Source: Saprospira grandis (GTDB taxonomy: Bacteria; Bacteroidota; Bacteroidia; Chitinophagales; Saprospiraceae). Taken from it: a DNA stretch of 64,000 bases. The stretch covers positions 2,708,501-2,772,500 of the forward strand of contig NZ_CP110854.1 in the NCBI RefSeq assembly GCF_027594745.1, read 5' to 3'. This document shows positions 52,129 to 59,825 of this stretch, one piece after another; positions within the stretch are counted from its first letter, which is position 1, and each line of letters opens with the position of its first letter. The translations under genes were made by a program, and so were the position numbers. The notes beneath the pieces are model-generated. The model searched no databases. It was not told the DNA's origin and was given only the letters and a program-made list of their open reading frames with translations.

Positions 52129-53247
52129 ATGGATTTTTCTCAGTTGCTCACGGCTGAAAATATACAGAAACAACTCAAGCGCTATGCTTGGCTTTGGCTA
52201 AAATGGTCTTGGTTGGTCCTCATTTTAGCGGCCGCCTTGGGCTATTATCTCTATCAGTCTAAAGCAAAACTCCCTACCCGATATGTCGCCCGCCTCTCTT
52301 TTAGCATGAATGAAGGAGGCGGAGCGGACCAAGGCTACCTGCAGCAGGTGCTAGGAAGAGGCCTTTTTGCGGGCCTAGGCGGAAGCTCTGAATTGGCCTC
52401 TGGAAATATGGGCCGCTTGCAAGAGTTGCTGTCTACCCGCCGCCTTTTGCAAATGGCCCTCTTTGAAGAGGTCGAAATGATATACCCCGAAGGCCCTAAG
52501 AAGGACTTTATGATCCACCATTATCTAGAACTACAAGGTATGCGGAAACAATGGGCAGAAAATGAATCTAGTTTGGCTGAGCTCTATTTTCAACACAAAA
52601 ATTTTGAACAGTTCTCTCGCCAAGAAAATGTAGTCTTGCAAGCGGTTGTGGGCCGAATCCAACAACAGCTGACCCAAGAGCTTAGCCCCTCCGAAATTCT
52701 GAATATTCGCTTTGTGAGCAATTCAGAGGTGCTCTCTCATGATTTTATCAATCTGCTCTACGATAAACTCAATACTTATTATAGCAACCAGTCGGTAGAA
52801 AAACAACGCCGAATCTTTGAGGCCGCCCGCAGCCGTAGAGATTCCCTAGAACAGGAAATGGATCGGGCCGAAGAGGATTATATCAAATACCTCAACCAAC
52901 ATAATGCTACCGCTCAAGGCCGCTATGCCGAAAGTATCCGCACGCAGTATTTGGCCCGAAAACTCTCTGGCGAAATGGAGGGCTATTTTCTGGCTATCAA
53001 GAATGTGGAAACGGCCAAATTGGCCCTAGAACAACAAACCCCCTTGCTGCAGGTTATTGACCGCCCACTTTATCCACTCTATGCCGAACGACCCAACCCC
53101 CGCCTGTTCCTATTTATTGGCCTCTTTTTAGGCTTTTTCTTAGGGACGTCCATCGTTCTAGGTATACAAGGAGCCAAAGATCTAATGAAGTTTTTAAAGG
53201 CCCAGCAAGCCGCCAAAAAAGAACATCCAACGGAAGATGATGCCTAA
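52129..53247 (+). CDS. Wzz-type polysaccharide chain-length/co-polymerase protein
   Basis: A 372-residue inner-membrane protein with two transmembrane helices, at about residues 28-47 (WLVLILAAALGYYLYQ) and 325-345 (LFLFIGLFLGFFLGTSIVLG), flanking a long periplasmic coiled-coil region. The pattern, and the Pro-rich segment before TM2 (QVIDRPLYPLYAERPNPRL), identify the Wzz/GumC superfamily. The protein ends about 25 residues after TM2, so there is no fused BY-kinase domain. It works with the Wza-like exporter 6 nt upstream. No glycosyltransferase or flippase lies in the window. The start of the next gene overlaps its stop by 11 nt. Confidence 0.88.
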   Translation: MDFSQLLTAENIQKQLKRYAWLWLKWSWLVLILAAALGYYLYQSKAKLPTRYVARLSFSMNEGGGADQGYLQQVLGRGLFAGLGGSSELASGNMGRLQELLSTRRLLQMALFEEVEMIYPEGPKKDFMIHHYLELQGMRKQWAENESSLAELYFQHKNFEQFSRQENVVLQAVVGRIQQQLTQELSPSEILNIRFVSNSEVLSHDFINLLYDKLNTYYSNQSVEKQRRIFEAARSRRDSLEQEMDRAEEDYIKYLNQHNATAQGRYAESIRTQYLARKLSGEMEGYFLAIKNVETAKLALEQQTPLLQVIDRPLYPLYAERPNPRLFLFIGLFLGFFLGTSIVLGIQGAKDLMKFLKAQQAAKKEHPTEDDA

Positions 53248-54001
53248 GCTTTTTTATCAAGAGACTGGCCAAGAAAAGGGCCCCGTTTTAGTCTGTCTAC
53301 ACGGCTTTTGTGAGGATCACCGCATTTTTGCCCCCTTTCAAGAACAACTGGGCCAAAAGTATCGGCAGTTGCTGCCCGACCTGCCCGGCTTTGGCCAATC
53401 AACAGGGGCCGCAGAGGATCTCGGCCAATTGGCCGAGATCCTCTGGCAATGGCTAGACGATTTGAAGGTAGAAGAAGTTAGCCTGCTGGGCCATTCTATG
53501 GGCGGTTATCTGGCCCTGGCGATGCTCGAAAAACGCCCCCAAGCTATTGAAAGGATCTGCCTGCTGCATAGCCACCCCTTTGCCGATCCCCCCGCCAAAC
53601 AGGCCAAACGAAAAAAATCAGCCGCTTTTATTGAGAAGCATGGGGTAACTACTTACCTTCAACAACTGATTCCCCAACTTTTTCCCGCAGAACTCCGTAA
53701 AACAAAATTGGTCCAAGCCTTTTTGCAAGAACAAAGCGGACATAGCGCCCAAGGCGTGCTGGCCGCCCTCAAAGCGATGTGGTCTCGACCCGATCGCTCT
53801 GCTGTTTTGGCCCAATATGAAGGCCCCGTATTGGCCCTGATTGGCGAACTCGATGAGGTGATTCCCCCCGCTTTTTCTGCCGCCCAAGCCCAACAACAAC
53901 TGTCTCCCAATTGGCAGTGCAAAACAATTCCGCAAATTGGCCATATGGGCTTTTTAGAAGCGCCAGACCAACTGAACGAAATTTTTAATCATTTTTTTTA
54001 G
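53237..54001 (+). CDS. Alpha/beta-hydrolase family protein
   Basis: A 254-residue cytoplasmic hydrolase. The oxyanion motif is LHGFCEDHRIF (about 21-31). The nucleophile elbow GHSMGG puts the Ser at about residue 84, the acid is in GELDEVIPP (about 211-219), and the catalytic His is in IGHMGFLEAPDQL (about 235-247). It is most like the MenH/esterase-type single-domain enzymes; the substrate is unknown. Start candidates MM at 53237 and M at 53240 are equivalent. Its start overlaps the Wzz-type gene by 11 nt, so translation is probably coupled, though a role in polysaccharide export is not evident. Confidence 0.88.
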   Translation: MMPKLFYQETGQEKGPVLVCLHGFCEDHRIFAPFQEQLGQKYRQLLPDLPGFGQSTGAAEDLGQLAEILWQWLDDLKVEEVSLLGHSMGGYLALAMLEKRPQAIERICLLHSHPFADPPAKQAKRKKSAAFIEKHGVTTYLQQLIPQLFPAELRKTKLVQAFLQEQSGHSAQGVLAALKAMWSRPDRSAVLAQYEGPVLALIGELDEVIPPAFSAAQAQQQLSPNWQCKTIPQIGHMGFLEAPDQLNEIFNHFF

Positions 54002-54148
54002 CTCCACACACCTCTTTTTTGCTTCCCAACATCTATTAAGGTGTTTGCAGCAATTTTAATTATGTTTTTTCAGACAGAAGAGTCATCTGATTTATCAGAT
54101 GTGTTGTGTGTGAGCCCTAGGTTTTTGGTCCTAGGGCCCTTTTTTTTG
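54002..54148 (+). promoter_or_regulatory. Structured leader with terminator before the 54152 gene
   Basis: CTCCACACAC (54003-54012) can pair with GTGTGTGAG (54105-54114, one bulge). CATCTGA-ttta-TCAGATG forms a perfect hairpin at about 54084-54101. GCCCTAGG ... CCTAGGGC (about 54115-54138) is followed by eight T residues, an intrinsic terminator 4 nt before the next start codon. It may simply end the export operon, or act as an attenuator. Confidence 0.5.
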
Positions 54149-54151
54149 CCT

Positions 54152-55087
54152 ATGCCTTCATTTCCTCGCCTTGTCGACTTCCTTTTTTATCTGCTGATTA
54201 AGCTGATTCCCCTTTTGCTGGCCCTCGCCCTGCCGCTGGCCTTGCTCTACTGGAATTGGCGCTGGACACTAGCCTATTCAGTTAGCTCAGTGTTTATTTT
54301 GGGCCAAATTGGAGAATGGCGAAAACTATTGGCTTATTCCCCCTCTCCCTGGCTGCATCTGGCCCTCTTTGCCGCCTTTATCGGCTGGGGCTTCCTCATC
54401 TATTATGTCCCGCTCTCGCCTTGGTGGACCGGCAGCCTGATCGCCGCCGCTGTGCTGGCAAGTACCTATGGCCTCAGTTGGATGAAGGCCCAACCCCAAC
54501 GCTATTTCTATTATTTGCAAGGCCCAGAGGTCGATTGGGAGCTCTGGCTAGATAAGGAGCTGAATGAGGAGGATTGGCAAGAAATTATTGGCGGCCTGCG
54601 AGAGAAAAAATGGTCGGCGCCTATTCTAGAACTACAAGACCGCTTTTTACAACAAGATGATTTGCCCGATGCCCTCAATAGAGCACTCTGGCAAGATGCA
54701 AAACAGCTTTTTGAACAGGAGGAAAGCGGAATATTGCCCCTAGAGCGCTATTATCATCTCCCCACTTATCTGCATTTTTTCCTCCGAAGCCCTTATTTTA
54801 TCGATGGCCTCTGCGCCAGTATACAGGCCCCAACAGATAACCAGCTTTTCGAGACTCTAATCGCCAAATGCAATGAGTTACTGGCCAAAACCCTAGCCGA
54901 AGAACCCCTAAATATAAACAGTCGACTGAGCAGCTACCTCGATCCTCAAGCGCTTTATGCCTATTTTGATAGCTGGCCCCACTTAAGTCCGCAGAGCCCA
55001 AAATTAGCCCTACTACTAGAAGATTTTAAGGCCCAATTACTGCTGCTGGCTATTCAATATCAAGCCATTAAGGAGGAGGAGGATTAG
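54152..55087 (+). CDS. Membrane protein with large cytosolic domain, unrecognised
   Basis: A 311-residue protein that I do not recognise. The start at 54152 (MPSFPRLVDFLFYLLIKLIP) is chosen because earlier non-ATG starts would read through a terminator hairpin. Four hydrophobic segments lie in the first 125 residues (LLLALALPLALLYW; SVSSVFILGQIGEW; LALFAAFIGWGFLIYYV; LIAAAVLASTYGLSW). The remaining 185 residues are acidic and helical (VDWELWLDKELNEEDWQEII), ending EEED. The stop TAG shares its G with the first base of repeat O, so the repeat begins exactly at the gene end. Confidence 0.78.
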   Translation: MPSFPRLVDFLFYLLIKLIPLLLALALPLALLYWNWRWTLAYSVSSVFILGQIGEWRKLLAYSPSPWLHLALFAAFIGWGFLIYYVPLSPWWTGSLIAAAVLASTYGLSWMKAQPQRYFYYLQGPEVDWELWLDKELNEEDWQEIIGGLREKKWSAPILELQDRFLQQDDLPDALNRALWQDAKQLFEQEESGILPLERYYHLPTYLHFFLRSPYFIDGLCASIQAPTDNQLFETLIAKCNELLAKTLAEEPLNINSRLSSYLDPQALYAYFDSWPHLSPQSPKLALLLEDFKAQLLLLAIQYQAIKEEED

Positions 55088-55233
55088 GGGCCTCCGCCTC
55101 CCTTCGGTCGTCGGCGCTACGCTTCAGGGCTCGCAGGTCTGCTCGGCCCTTCGTCGCCTTCGGCTCCTCGGTCTGCGGCTTCGCCGCCCCCTTTCGCATC
55201 GCTAGGCCTGCGGCCCTTCGGGCCTGCTATCTG
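55087..55233 (-). repeat. Structured intergenic repeat, copy O (type 1)
   Basis: It begins GGGGCCTCC inside the stop codon of the preceding gene. In element orientation the first arm is GCGGC-gaa-GCCGC and the central arm AGCC-gaa-GGCG, with an imperfect outer extension. Confidence 0.88.
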
Positions 55234-55236
55234 GGC

Positions 55237-55316
55237 CTGTAGGTTGAAACCTACAGCCAGGCAACGGTTGGTATTGCTCCGCAATGATATACGTATGAGG
55301 GTTGAAACCCTCATAC
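55237..55316. repeat. Two small palindromes of the xGGGTT-GA-AACCCx kind
   Basis: CTGTAGGTT-ga-AACCTACAG (55237-55256) and GTATGAGGGTT-ga-AACCCTCATAC (55293-55316) are perfect hairpins. Equivalent arms occur at 21404-21425 and 21712-21731 in island 1. Confidence 0.7.
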
Positions 55317-55515
55317 AATTAACTCCTTCCCCGCCTAATCTATACCCCCTTATTATCTCCACAGCTTTTAACAGCCGTTTTTACGATTTAAACCGCCCAG
55401 AAGATGTTTATTTATGGAGGGTTTCAACCTACAGCTCTAGGATCTACGGCCTTTAGGGCTGCAGCTAGCGGCAAAGCCGCTATGGCCAAAGGCCAAACAG
55501 CTCCTCAAAACCTTT

Positions 55516-55547
55516 ATGCCCTATTCTGCAGCTGCAGAATAGGGCAT
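55516..55547. repeat. Perfect 32-bp palindrome without loop
   Basis: ATGCCCTATTCTGCAG is followed directly by its reverse complement CTGCAGAATAGGGCAT. It lies 21 nt before the 42-nt array. Confidence 0.9.
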
Positions 55548-55568
55548 TTCATTTGGGCTAAGCCCTTC

Positions 55569-55988
55569 GCAATTTGTGAAATGGCAATTGTAAAGCAGGG
55601 GATGCTATTCGCAATTTGTGAAACGGCAATTGTAAAGCAGGGGATGCTATTCGCAATTTGTGAAATGGCAATTGTAAAGCAGGGGATGCTATTCGCAATT
55701 TGTGAAATGGCAATTGTAAAGCAGGGGATGCTATTCGCAATTTGTGAAACGGCAATTGTAAAGCAGGGTAAGCTATTTGCAATTTGTGAAACGGCAATTG
55801 TAAAGCAGGGGATGCTATTTGCAATTTGTGAAACGGCAATTGTAAAGCGGGGGATGCTATTCGCAATTTGTGAAACGGCAATTGTAAAGCAGGGGATGCT
55901 ATTCGTAATTTGTGAAATGGCAATTGTAAAGCGGGGGAAGCTATTCGCAATTTGTGAAATGGCAATTGTAAAGCGGGGGAGGGACTGT
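55569..55988. repeat. 42-nt tandem array, ten copies
   Basis: Units start GCAATTTGTGAAA at 55569, then every 42 nt (55611, 55653, 55695, 55737, 55779, 55821, 55863, 55905, 55947). Differences are few: ATGG or ACGG after GTGAA, CAGG or CGGG, GGATG or GTAAG, and one GTAATT. Because 42 is a multiple of 3 the array is open in several frames on both strands, but it lacks a credible start and domain context. Units abut, so it is not a CRISPR array. Confidence 0.93.
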
Positions 55989-56069
55989 TCAGGATTTTGT
56001 GTATCAGAATAAAATTTGGGCCTTTAGCTTGTAGGATTTGGTTAATAGTCGCTTAGGGGCTTGTCCCTA
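55983..56069 (+). repeat. 88-nt flank shared by both tandem arrays, copy 2
   Basis: It starts GACTGTTCAGGATTTTGTGT, has GGGCCTTTAGCTTGT at the same offset of 35 as at 21181-21268, and ends TAGGGGCTTGTCCCTA. It follows the array directly, as in island 1. Confidence 0.88.
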
Positions 56070-56402
56070 GGCAGCAAAAAGGGGAAGCACAAAATTTTAA
56101 ACAGTCTCCTAAAGGGGACTTTTCTATTCTAAGGTTATTTACTATAGTAAGAAAATGATCCCAAGTCTCAATAGCAAACAAGGGCTTCAGCCCGCTAGTT
56201 TGCATAGACTCGCAACCATGGGCTTCAGCCCATGGTCCTAAACAGCTTCCTGTTCCTAAAGGCAGGAAAGAGAGCAGCCAATCATCGCCTAAGGGCTTAT
56301 CTCTAGGCAACAAAAAGGGTAAACACAAAAGCTTAAAGAGTCCCAATACTTTCAAACAAAGATAGATGTAGGGCCGGAGCAGGAGGCCTAGACTAAAAAA
56401 AA

Positions 56403-56526
56403 CAGGAGGAGCGGCCTAGCGATGTGCAGCAGTGCGGCGCAGCCGCAGACCAAGGCGGCAAAGCCGCCGCAGGGCCGAGCGAATAGCGAGCTGCGCAACG
56501 TAGCGCCTGCCGCAGGCAGGAGGCCC
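56403..56526 (+). repeat. Structured intergenic repeat, copy P (type 1)
   Basis: The first arm is GCGGC-gca-GCCGC, the central arm GGCGGC-aaa-GCCGCC, and the last arm CCTGCC-gca-GGCAGG. The AGGCCCC end is 10 nt from the stop of the minus TauE/SafE gene. Confidence 0.92.
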
Positions 56527-56535
56527 CCAAAAAAA

Positions 56536-57279
56536 CTACTTAAAAATCAGAATGAGTCCGAGGATAATGAGCAAGCCATAAACCAGCTTATTGAAGAGGG
56601 CGGGATTAGACAATTTGCTATTGAAAAAGCGGCCCAAAACCACCCCCAAAATGATAGGAATCAGGGCAAAGGCCGCCATTTGCAGAATATCGCTAGTATA
56701 GCGGCCCATATAGCCGTGTCCAGAAACGACAGCCACCCCCAAAAGCAAATAATAGCCCTGCAAAGTGACCCTAAAAACAGCGGGCTGCCAGGCTCTAAAA
56801 TTGCCATAGAGCACCCCAGCGGGGCCGGCCACATTATAGGCAGCGCCAAACAATCCCCCAAAAAAGCCATAGAGGTAGCCCCATTTTCGGCCAGCGGGCC
56901 CTTTGGGTTCGCCTACATCCTCGGCCAATTGATAACTCTGATACAACTTATAGAAGGCAAAGGCCATAATGAGCAGGCCGAGCAGCTTGCGCATCCAGAT
57001 GGCGGGCAAAAATTGAGCAACCGAAAGGCCCAAAGGGGCGGCCATCAAGGCCCCGATTAAAAGGGGCAGGAGCTCGCGCCAATCCATGGTTTTATAATCT
57101 TGAATAATAATATAGGCGCTGCCACCCAAGGCCAAAATGGCCACCAAGGGCACCGCCTGATCTAAGCCCAATAATAAGGTCAGCAAAGACATATTGACCA
57201 TCCCCTCGCCAAAACCAAAAGTAGATTTGACCAAAGAAGCAAGAAAAATAACGGCCATGACCCCAATAAAAATTAACAT
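56536..57279 (-). CDS. TauE/SafE family sulfite/organosulfur exporter-type permease
   Basis: A 247-residue polytopic inner-membrane protein when started at 57279 (MLIFIGVMAVIFLASLVKST). Longer starts add a non-family region overlapping the upstream Tex gene's leader and are rejected. Eight hydrophobic segments, the N-terminal FLASLVKSTFGFGEGMV, and the second-half repeat GGLFGAAYNVAGPAGVLYG are family features. Members export sulfite, sulfoacetate or related anions; the substrate here is unknown. It is divergent from tex. Repeat P abuts its stop. Confidence 0.88.
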   Translation of the reverse strand: MLIFIGVMAVIFLASLVKSTFGFGEGMVNMSLLTLLLGLDQAVPLVAILALGGSAYIIIQDYKTMDWRELLPLLIGALMAAPLGLSVAQFLPAIWMRKLLGLLIMAFAFYKLYQSYQLAEDVGEPKGPAGRKWGYLYGFFGGLFGAAYNVAGPAGVLYGNFRAWQPAVFRVTLQGYYLLLGVAVVSGHGYMGRYTSDILQMAAFALIPIILGVVLGRFFNSKLSNPALFNKLVYGLLIILGLILIFK

Positions 57280-57483
57280 AATTGCTTGTTTACTGAACTT
57301 CAGCCAGACCGCATTCTTGGGCCAAAAGGAGGGGGGCAAGGAGAGTAGAATAACCGTCTTAGCCAAGCTCAAATCAGAAAATATGGGGCAAAAGTACGCT
57401 TTTCTGGCCCGCCAAACAAAAGGCGTTTGCAAGCTCCCCAAAAAGCCATTATCTTATGCCCCTTAACTCAAAGCGCTACTTTT

Positions 57484-59601
57484 ATGATCGAACGTATTGC
57501 GAAACTGCTAAACATCCATGCTCAGGCTGTATCTAGAGTCATTGAGCTCTTTGAATCTGGGGCCACCATCCCCTTTATTGCTCGTTATCGAAAAGAGGCC
57601 AGTGGGGGCCTTAATGAGGTAGACCTCATGGCGATTAAAGACGAATGGGAAAAACAACAGGAAATAGAAAAGCGGCAGGCTTTTATCCTAGAAAAAATTG
57701 AGGAGCAAGGCAAGCTAACAGATGAGCTGGCCAAGAAAATTAAGAACTGCTTTGAGCTGCATCTGCTCGAAGATCTTTATTTGCCCTATAAGAAAAAGCG
57801 AAAAACCAGAGCCGATAAGGCCCGTGAGTTTGGTCTAGAGCCCTTGTCGGAGCTGCTTTGGGCCCAAAAAGATTTTGATCTAGATGCCATTGTAGAGCCT
57901 CTACTCTCTGAAGAAGTTTTGGATGAAGAGGATGCCCTAGAAGGGGCCAGAGATATTATTGCCGAGCGGATTAACCAAGATGAAACAGCTCGGGCCACCG
58001 TTCGCCAGCATTATCAGAAGCGGGCTCGCTTTAAGGCGGAAGTGGTAGCGGGCAAAGAAGAAGAGGCCCAAAAATATAAAAACTACTTTGAGCTGGACCG
58101 TCCGCTCAAGCAACTGCAAGCGCATCAGATATTGGCGGTTTTGCGGGCCGAAAAAGAGGGCCTGCTCAAGGTCCAATTGGCCCCCAATGAAGATTATGTA
58201 CTCAATGATCTTTGTGGGCAGTTTATCCGCAGAAGTTGCCCTGATCGTTGGGCCGAACAACTGGATATGGCCATAGAAGATGCCTATAAACGGCTGATGA
58301 AGCCCTCTATTAGCAATGAGTTTGTTAAGCAAGCCAAGGCGCAGGCCGATTTGGCCTCCATACAGATTTTTGCCGATAACCTCCGCCAATTGCTCTTGGC
58401 CTCTCCTTTGGGCAACAAAAGAATGATGGCCATTGACCCTGGCTATGCCACTGGTTGTAAGCTGGTTTGTTTGTCGGCCACTGGCGAACTACTTGAAGAT
58501 ACTGTCATTTATCCCACCCCGCCTCGTAACCGCAAGTTTCAGGCAACCGATACGGTTTTGGACCTAATCGAAAAGCATCGGATAGAAGCGATTGCGATTG
58601 GGAATGGAACGGCAGGGCGAGAAACAGAGCAGTTTATTCGCCAACTGCCCTTTGAGGGAACGCCCCCAGCCATTTTCTTGGTCAATGAAAGTGGGGCCTC
58701 AATTTACTCGGCCTCTGAAATTGCTCGTCAGGAGTTTCCCGATAAAGATATTACGGTTCGTGGAGCGGTTTCTATTGGGCGCCGTTTGATGGACCCCTTG
58801 GCCGAGTTGGTGAAAATTGATCCTAAATCTATTGGGGTGGGGCAGTACCAGCATGATGTGGACCAAAAACAGCTGCAAAATAAATTGGGGGCGGTAGTCG
58901 AAAGCTGCGTAAATGCGGTAGGGGTGGACCTCAATACCGCCAGTGAATATCTACTTACCTATGTTTCGGGTTTGGGGCCTGCCTTGGCCCGCAACATTGT
59001 CGATTATCGTCGCTCGAAAGGGGCCTTTAAGAGTCGGCAAGAACTGCGTTCGGTCAAGCGTTTGGGCGAAAAAGCCTTTGAGCAGGCAGCGGGCTTCTTG
59101 CGTATTCGAAAAGGGATTCATCCATTGGATAATACGGGGGTGCATCCAGAAGCCTATCCGATTGTAGAGCAGATGGCCAAGGATCTCAATGCCAGCATTG
59201 CGGACCTTATTGCGGATAAGAGTTTGCGCAAAAAGATTCAGCTCAAAGATTATGTACAGGGCGAAATAGGGCTCCCTTCTTTGCATGATATTATGAAAGA
59301 GTTGGAGAAACCTGGCCGCGATCCTCGTCCGCCCCGCCAAGTTTTCCAGTTTGCCGATGTGCATCAGATAGAGGACCTCAAAGAGGGGATGAAGTTGCCG
59401 GGCATCGTGACCAATATTACGGCCTTTGGGGCCTTTGTGGATATTGGAATTAAGGAAAACGGGCTTTTGCATAAGTCTCAGATGAGCCATCAAAGAGTAG
59501 ATGATCCTGGCCGTTTTGTCAAATTGGGCCAGGAGTTAGAAGTTACTATTGTGGGTTTGGAGCTAGGCCGCAAAAGGATTCAGCTCTCGATCATAGAGTA
59601 G
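57484..59601 (+). CDS. tex: Tex-like RNA-binding transcription accessory protein
   Basis: A 705-residue Tex protein, the bacterial Spt6 relative that binds nucleic acid and RNA polymerase. The ATG at 57484 (MIERIAKLLNIHAQAVSRVI) matches the family N-terminus. Domains in order are: helical Tex N-terminal region (about 1-300) with GATIPFIARYRKEASGGLNE; YqgF/RNase H-like domain (about 310-435) with MAIDPGYATGCKLV and AIGNGTAGRETE; helix-hairpin-helix region (about 485-560) with LNTASEYLLTYVSGLGPALA; and a C-terminal S1 domain (about 640-705) with MKLPGIVTNITAFGAFVDIG. Length is usual, slightly short of E. coli YhgF. Confidence 0.96.
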   Translation: MIERIAKLLNIHAQAVSRVIELFESGATIPFIARYRKEASGGLNEVDLMAIKDEWEKQQEIEKRQAFILEKIEEQGKLTDELAKKIKNCFELHLLEDLYLPYKKKRKTRADKAREFGLEPLSELLWAQKDFDLDAIVEPLLSEEVLDEEDALEGARDIIAERINQDETARATVRQHYQKRARFKAEVVAGKEEEAQKYKNYFELDRPLKQLQAHQILAVLRAEKEGLLKVQLAPNEDYVLNDLCGQFIRRSCPDRWAEQLDMAIEDAYKRLMKPSISNEFVKQAKAQADLASIQIFADNLRQLLLASPLGNKRMMAIDPGYATGCKLVCLSATGELLEDTVIYPTPPRNRKFQATDTVLDLIEKHRIEAIAIGNGTAGRETEQFIRQLPFEGTPPAIFLVNESGASIYSASEIARQEFPDKDITVRGAVSIGRRLMDPLAELVKIDPKSIGVGQYQHDVDQKQLQNKLGAVVESCVNAVGVDLNTASEYLLTYVSGLGPALARNIVDYRRSKGAFKSRQELRSVKRLGEKAFEQAAGFLRIRKGIHPLDNTGVHPEAYPIVEQMAKDLNASIADLIADKSLRKKIQLKDYVQGEIGLPSLHDIMKELEKPGRDPRPPRQVFQFADVHQIEDLKEGMKLPGIVTNITAFGAFVDIGIKENGLLHKSQMSHQRVDDPGRFVKLGQELEVTIVGLELGRKRIQLSIIE

Positions 59602-59602
59602 G

Positions 59603-59739
59603 CTTGGCCCAGCGCTGCGCAGCCGTGGCCCGCAGGGCCAGACCCAAGCCGCCGCAGGCGGCTGCAGGGCCGAGCAGAGAGCGAGCGGCGCAGCATAGCG
59701 GCGGCCGACCGAGGCGAAGCCTAGCCGGCCGCGGGCCCC
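59603..59739 (+). repeat. Structured intergenic repeat, copy Q (type 1 variant)
   Basis: The central arm is GCCGCC-gca-GGCGGC. The variant end GGCCGCGGGCCCC is shared with copy M. The GCCCC end faces the stop of the minus gene at 59826, across a terminator. Confidence 0.88.
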
Positions 59740-59770
59740 AAATCCTAGTTATTATAGGTATTGATAAAAC

Positions 59771-59810
59771 AAAAATGCCATTCCCCGAGAAGAGGAATGG
59801 CATTTTTTTA
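59771..59810. terminator. Bidirectional terminator between tex and the T9SS cargo gene
   Basis: AAAAATGCCATTCC pairs with GGAATGGCATTTTT, with A and T runs on the two sides, between converging genes. Confidence 0.9.
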
Positions 59811-59825
59811 TGCTGCACCAAAGGC

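Larger units (their letters stand above)
55088..56535. other. Non-coding island 2 (1.45 kb)
   Basis: No gene is supported. Its parts are repeat O; small palindromes at 55237-55256 and 55293-55316; a perfect 32-bp palindrome at 55516-55547; a 42-nt tandem array; the 88-nt flank shared with island 1; a degenerate direct repeat pair (about 56050-56110 and 56287-56345, sharing CTAGGCA.CAAAAAGGG); hairpins GGGCTTCAGCCC at 56182-56193 and ACCATGGGC/GCCCATGGT at 56215-56236; and repeat P. Confidence 0.75.

Noticed and set aside
55404..56012. A 202-codon frame through the 42-nt array with a 14-residue protein repeat
   Set aside because: It stays open only because 42 is divisible by 3. It has no credible start, signal or domain, the opposite strand is equally open, and the array lies in an island of non-coding elements.
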